From the NCBI GenBank assembly GCA_910577605.1, contig CAJTON010000045.1:1-5354 (forward strand): a stretch of 5,354 nucleotides of DNA, given 5' to 3'. A program made the translations under genes and the position numbers. Under the pieces are notes generated by a model that saw only the letters and a list, made by a program, of their open reading frames with translations, was not told the origin of the DNA and searched no databases. This DNA comes from an uncultured Butyrivibrio sp. (GTDB lineage: Bacteria > Bacillota > Clostridia > Lachnospirales > Lachnospiraceae). Positions within the stretch are counted from its first letter, which is position 1, and every line of letters starts with the position of its first letter. Shown in pieces: positions 5,349-5,354 of the stretch.

Positions 5349-5354
5349 GGAGGT
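5349..5354 (+). promoter_or_regulatory. Ribosome binding site of the next gene (start outside window)
   Basis: The window ends in GGAGGT, a near-perfect Shine-Dalgarno. It lies about 75 bases downstream of the predicted transcription start of the promoter at 5239-5267. A start codon is expected roughly 6-10 bases beyond the edge. Confidence 0.65.

Larger units (their letters stand above)
5190..5354. other. Intergenic region and 5' leader without a gene
   Basis: No ORF of useful length on either strand. Besides the promoter and terminal ribosome site, it holds a perfect 10-base palindrome CTTTATAAAG (5191-5200) right after the terminator, and an 11-base near-palindrome ACATAATATGT (5318-5328, one central base) in the leader. 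The leader matches no riboswitch or T-box pattern I can recognise. Confidence 0.6.

Overview
This looks like ordinary chromosome from a Firmicute of the class Clostridia, probably a Lachnospiraceae-like anaerobe. The reasons are the roughly balanced base composition, heavy use of ATA, AGA/AGG and GGA codons, TAA-rich stops, strong GGAGG-type ribosome binding sites, and a gene order of Nudix hydrolase, SpoIIM-like protein and XerD-like recombinase. The same families cluster in Bacillus subtilis (nudF, spoIIM, fur, xerD), although fur is absent here. All supported genes are on the + strand. A SpoIIM-like protein and a PdaA-like deacetylase suggest an endospore former or a recent descendant of one; this is inference.

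Layout: (1) bases 1-836, the 3' two-thirds of a PLP-dependent aminotransferase of the PF12897 (aspartate aminotransferase, subgroup Ic) type, cut by the window edge. (2) A 98-base gap holding a long imperfect hairpin (852-902), then proC (935-1732), pyrroline-5-carboxylate reductase. (3) A Nudix hydrolase (1732-2280) whose ATG shares one base with the proC stop codon, so the two are probably translationally coupled. (4) A strong intrinsic terminator (2286-2327) whose 3' arm contains the start codon of the next gene, a SpoIIM-like membrane protein (2310-2852). A sigma-E-like promoter candidate (2275-2303) lies in the same 30 bases. (5) A XerD-type tyrosine recombinase (2862-3743) with all catalytic residues. 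(6) A membrane-anchored, two-Ig-like-domain polysaccharide deacetylase of PdaA type (3764-5137), closed by a textbook intrinsic terminator (5157-5189). (7) A 165-base intergenic tail with a strong extended -10 sigma-A promoter (5239-5267), a leader of about 80 bases and, at the last bases, a GGAGGT that is probably the ribosome binding site of a gene starting just outside the window.

Functionally, the window reads as a metabolic block (aminotransferase, proline synthesis, nucleotide-sugar clean-up) followed by a sporulation and cell-envelope/chromosome block (SpoIIM, XerD, PdaA-like), separated by the terminator at 2286-2327. I see no CRISPR, insertion sequence, prophage, RNA gene or defence system. 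The most unusual point is the compact overlap of terminator, putative promoter and start codon before the spoIIM-like gene.
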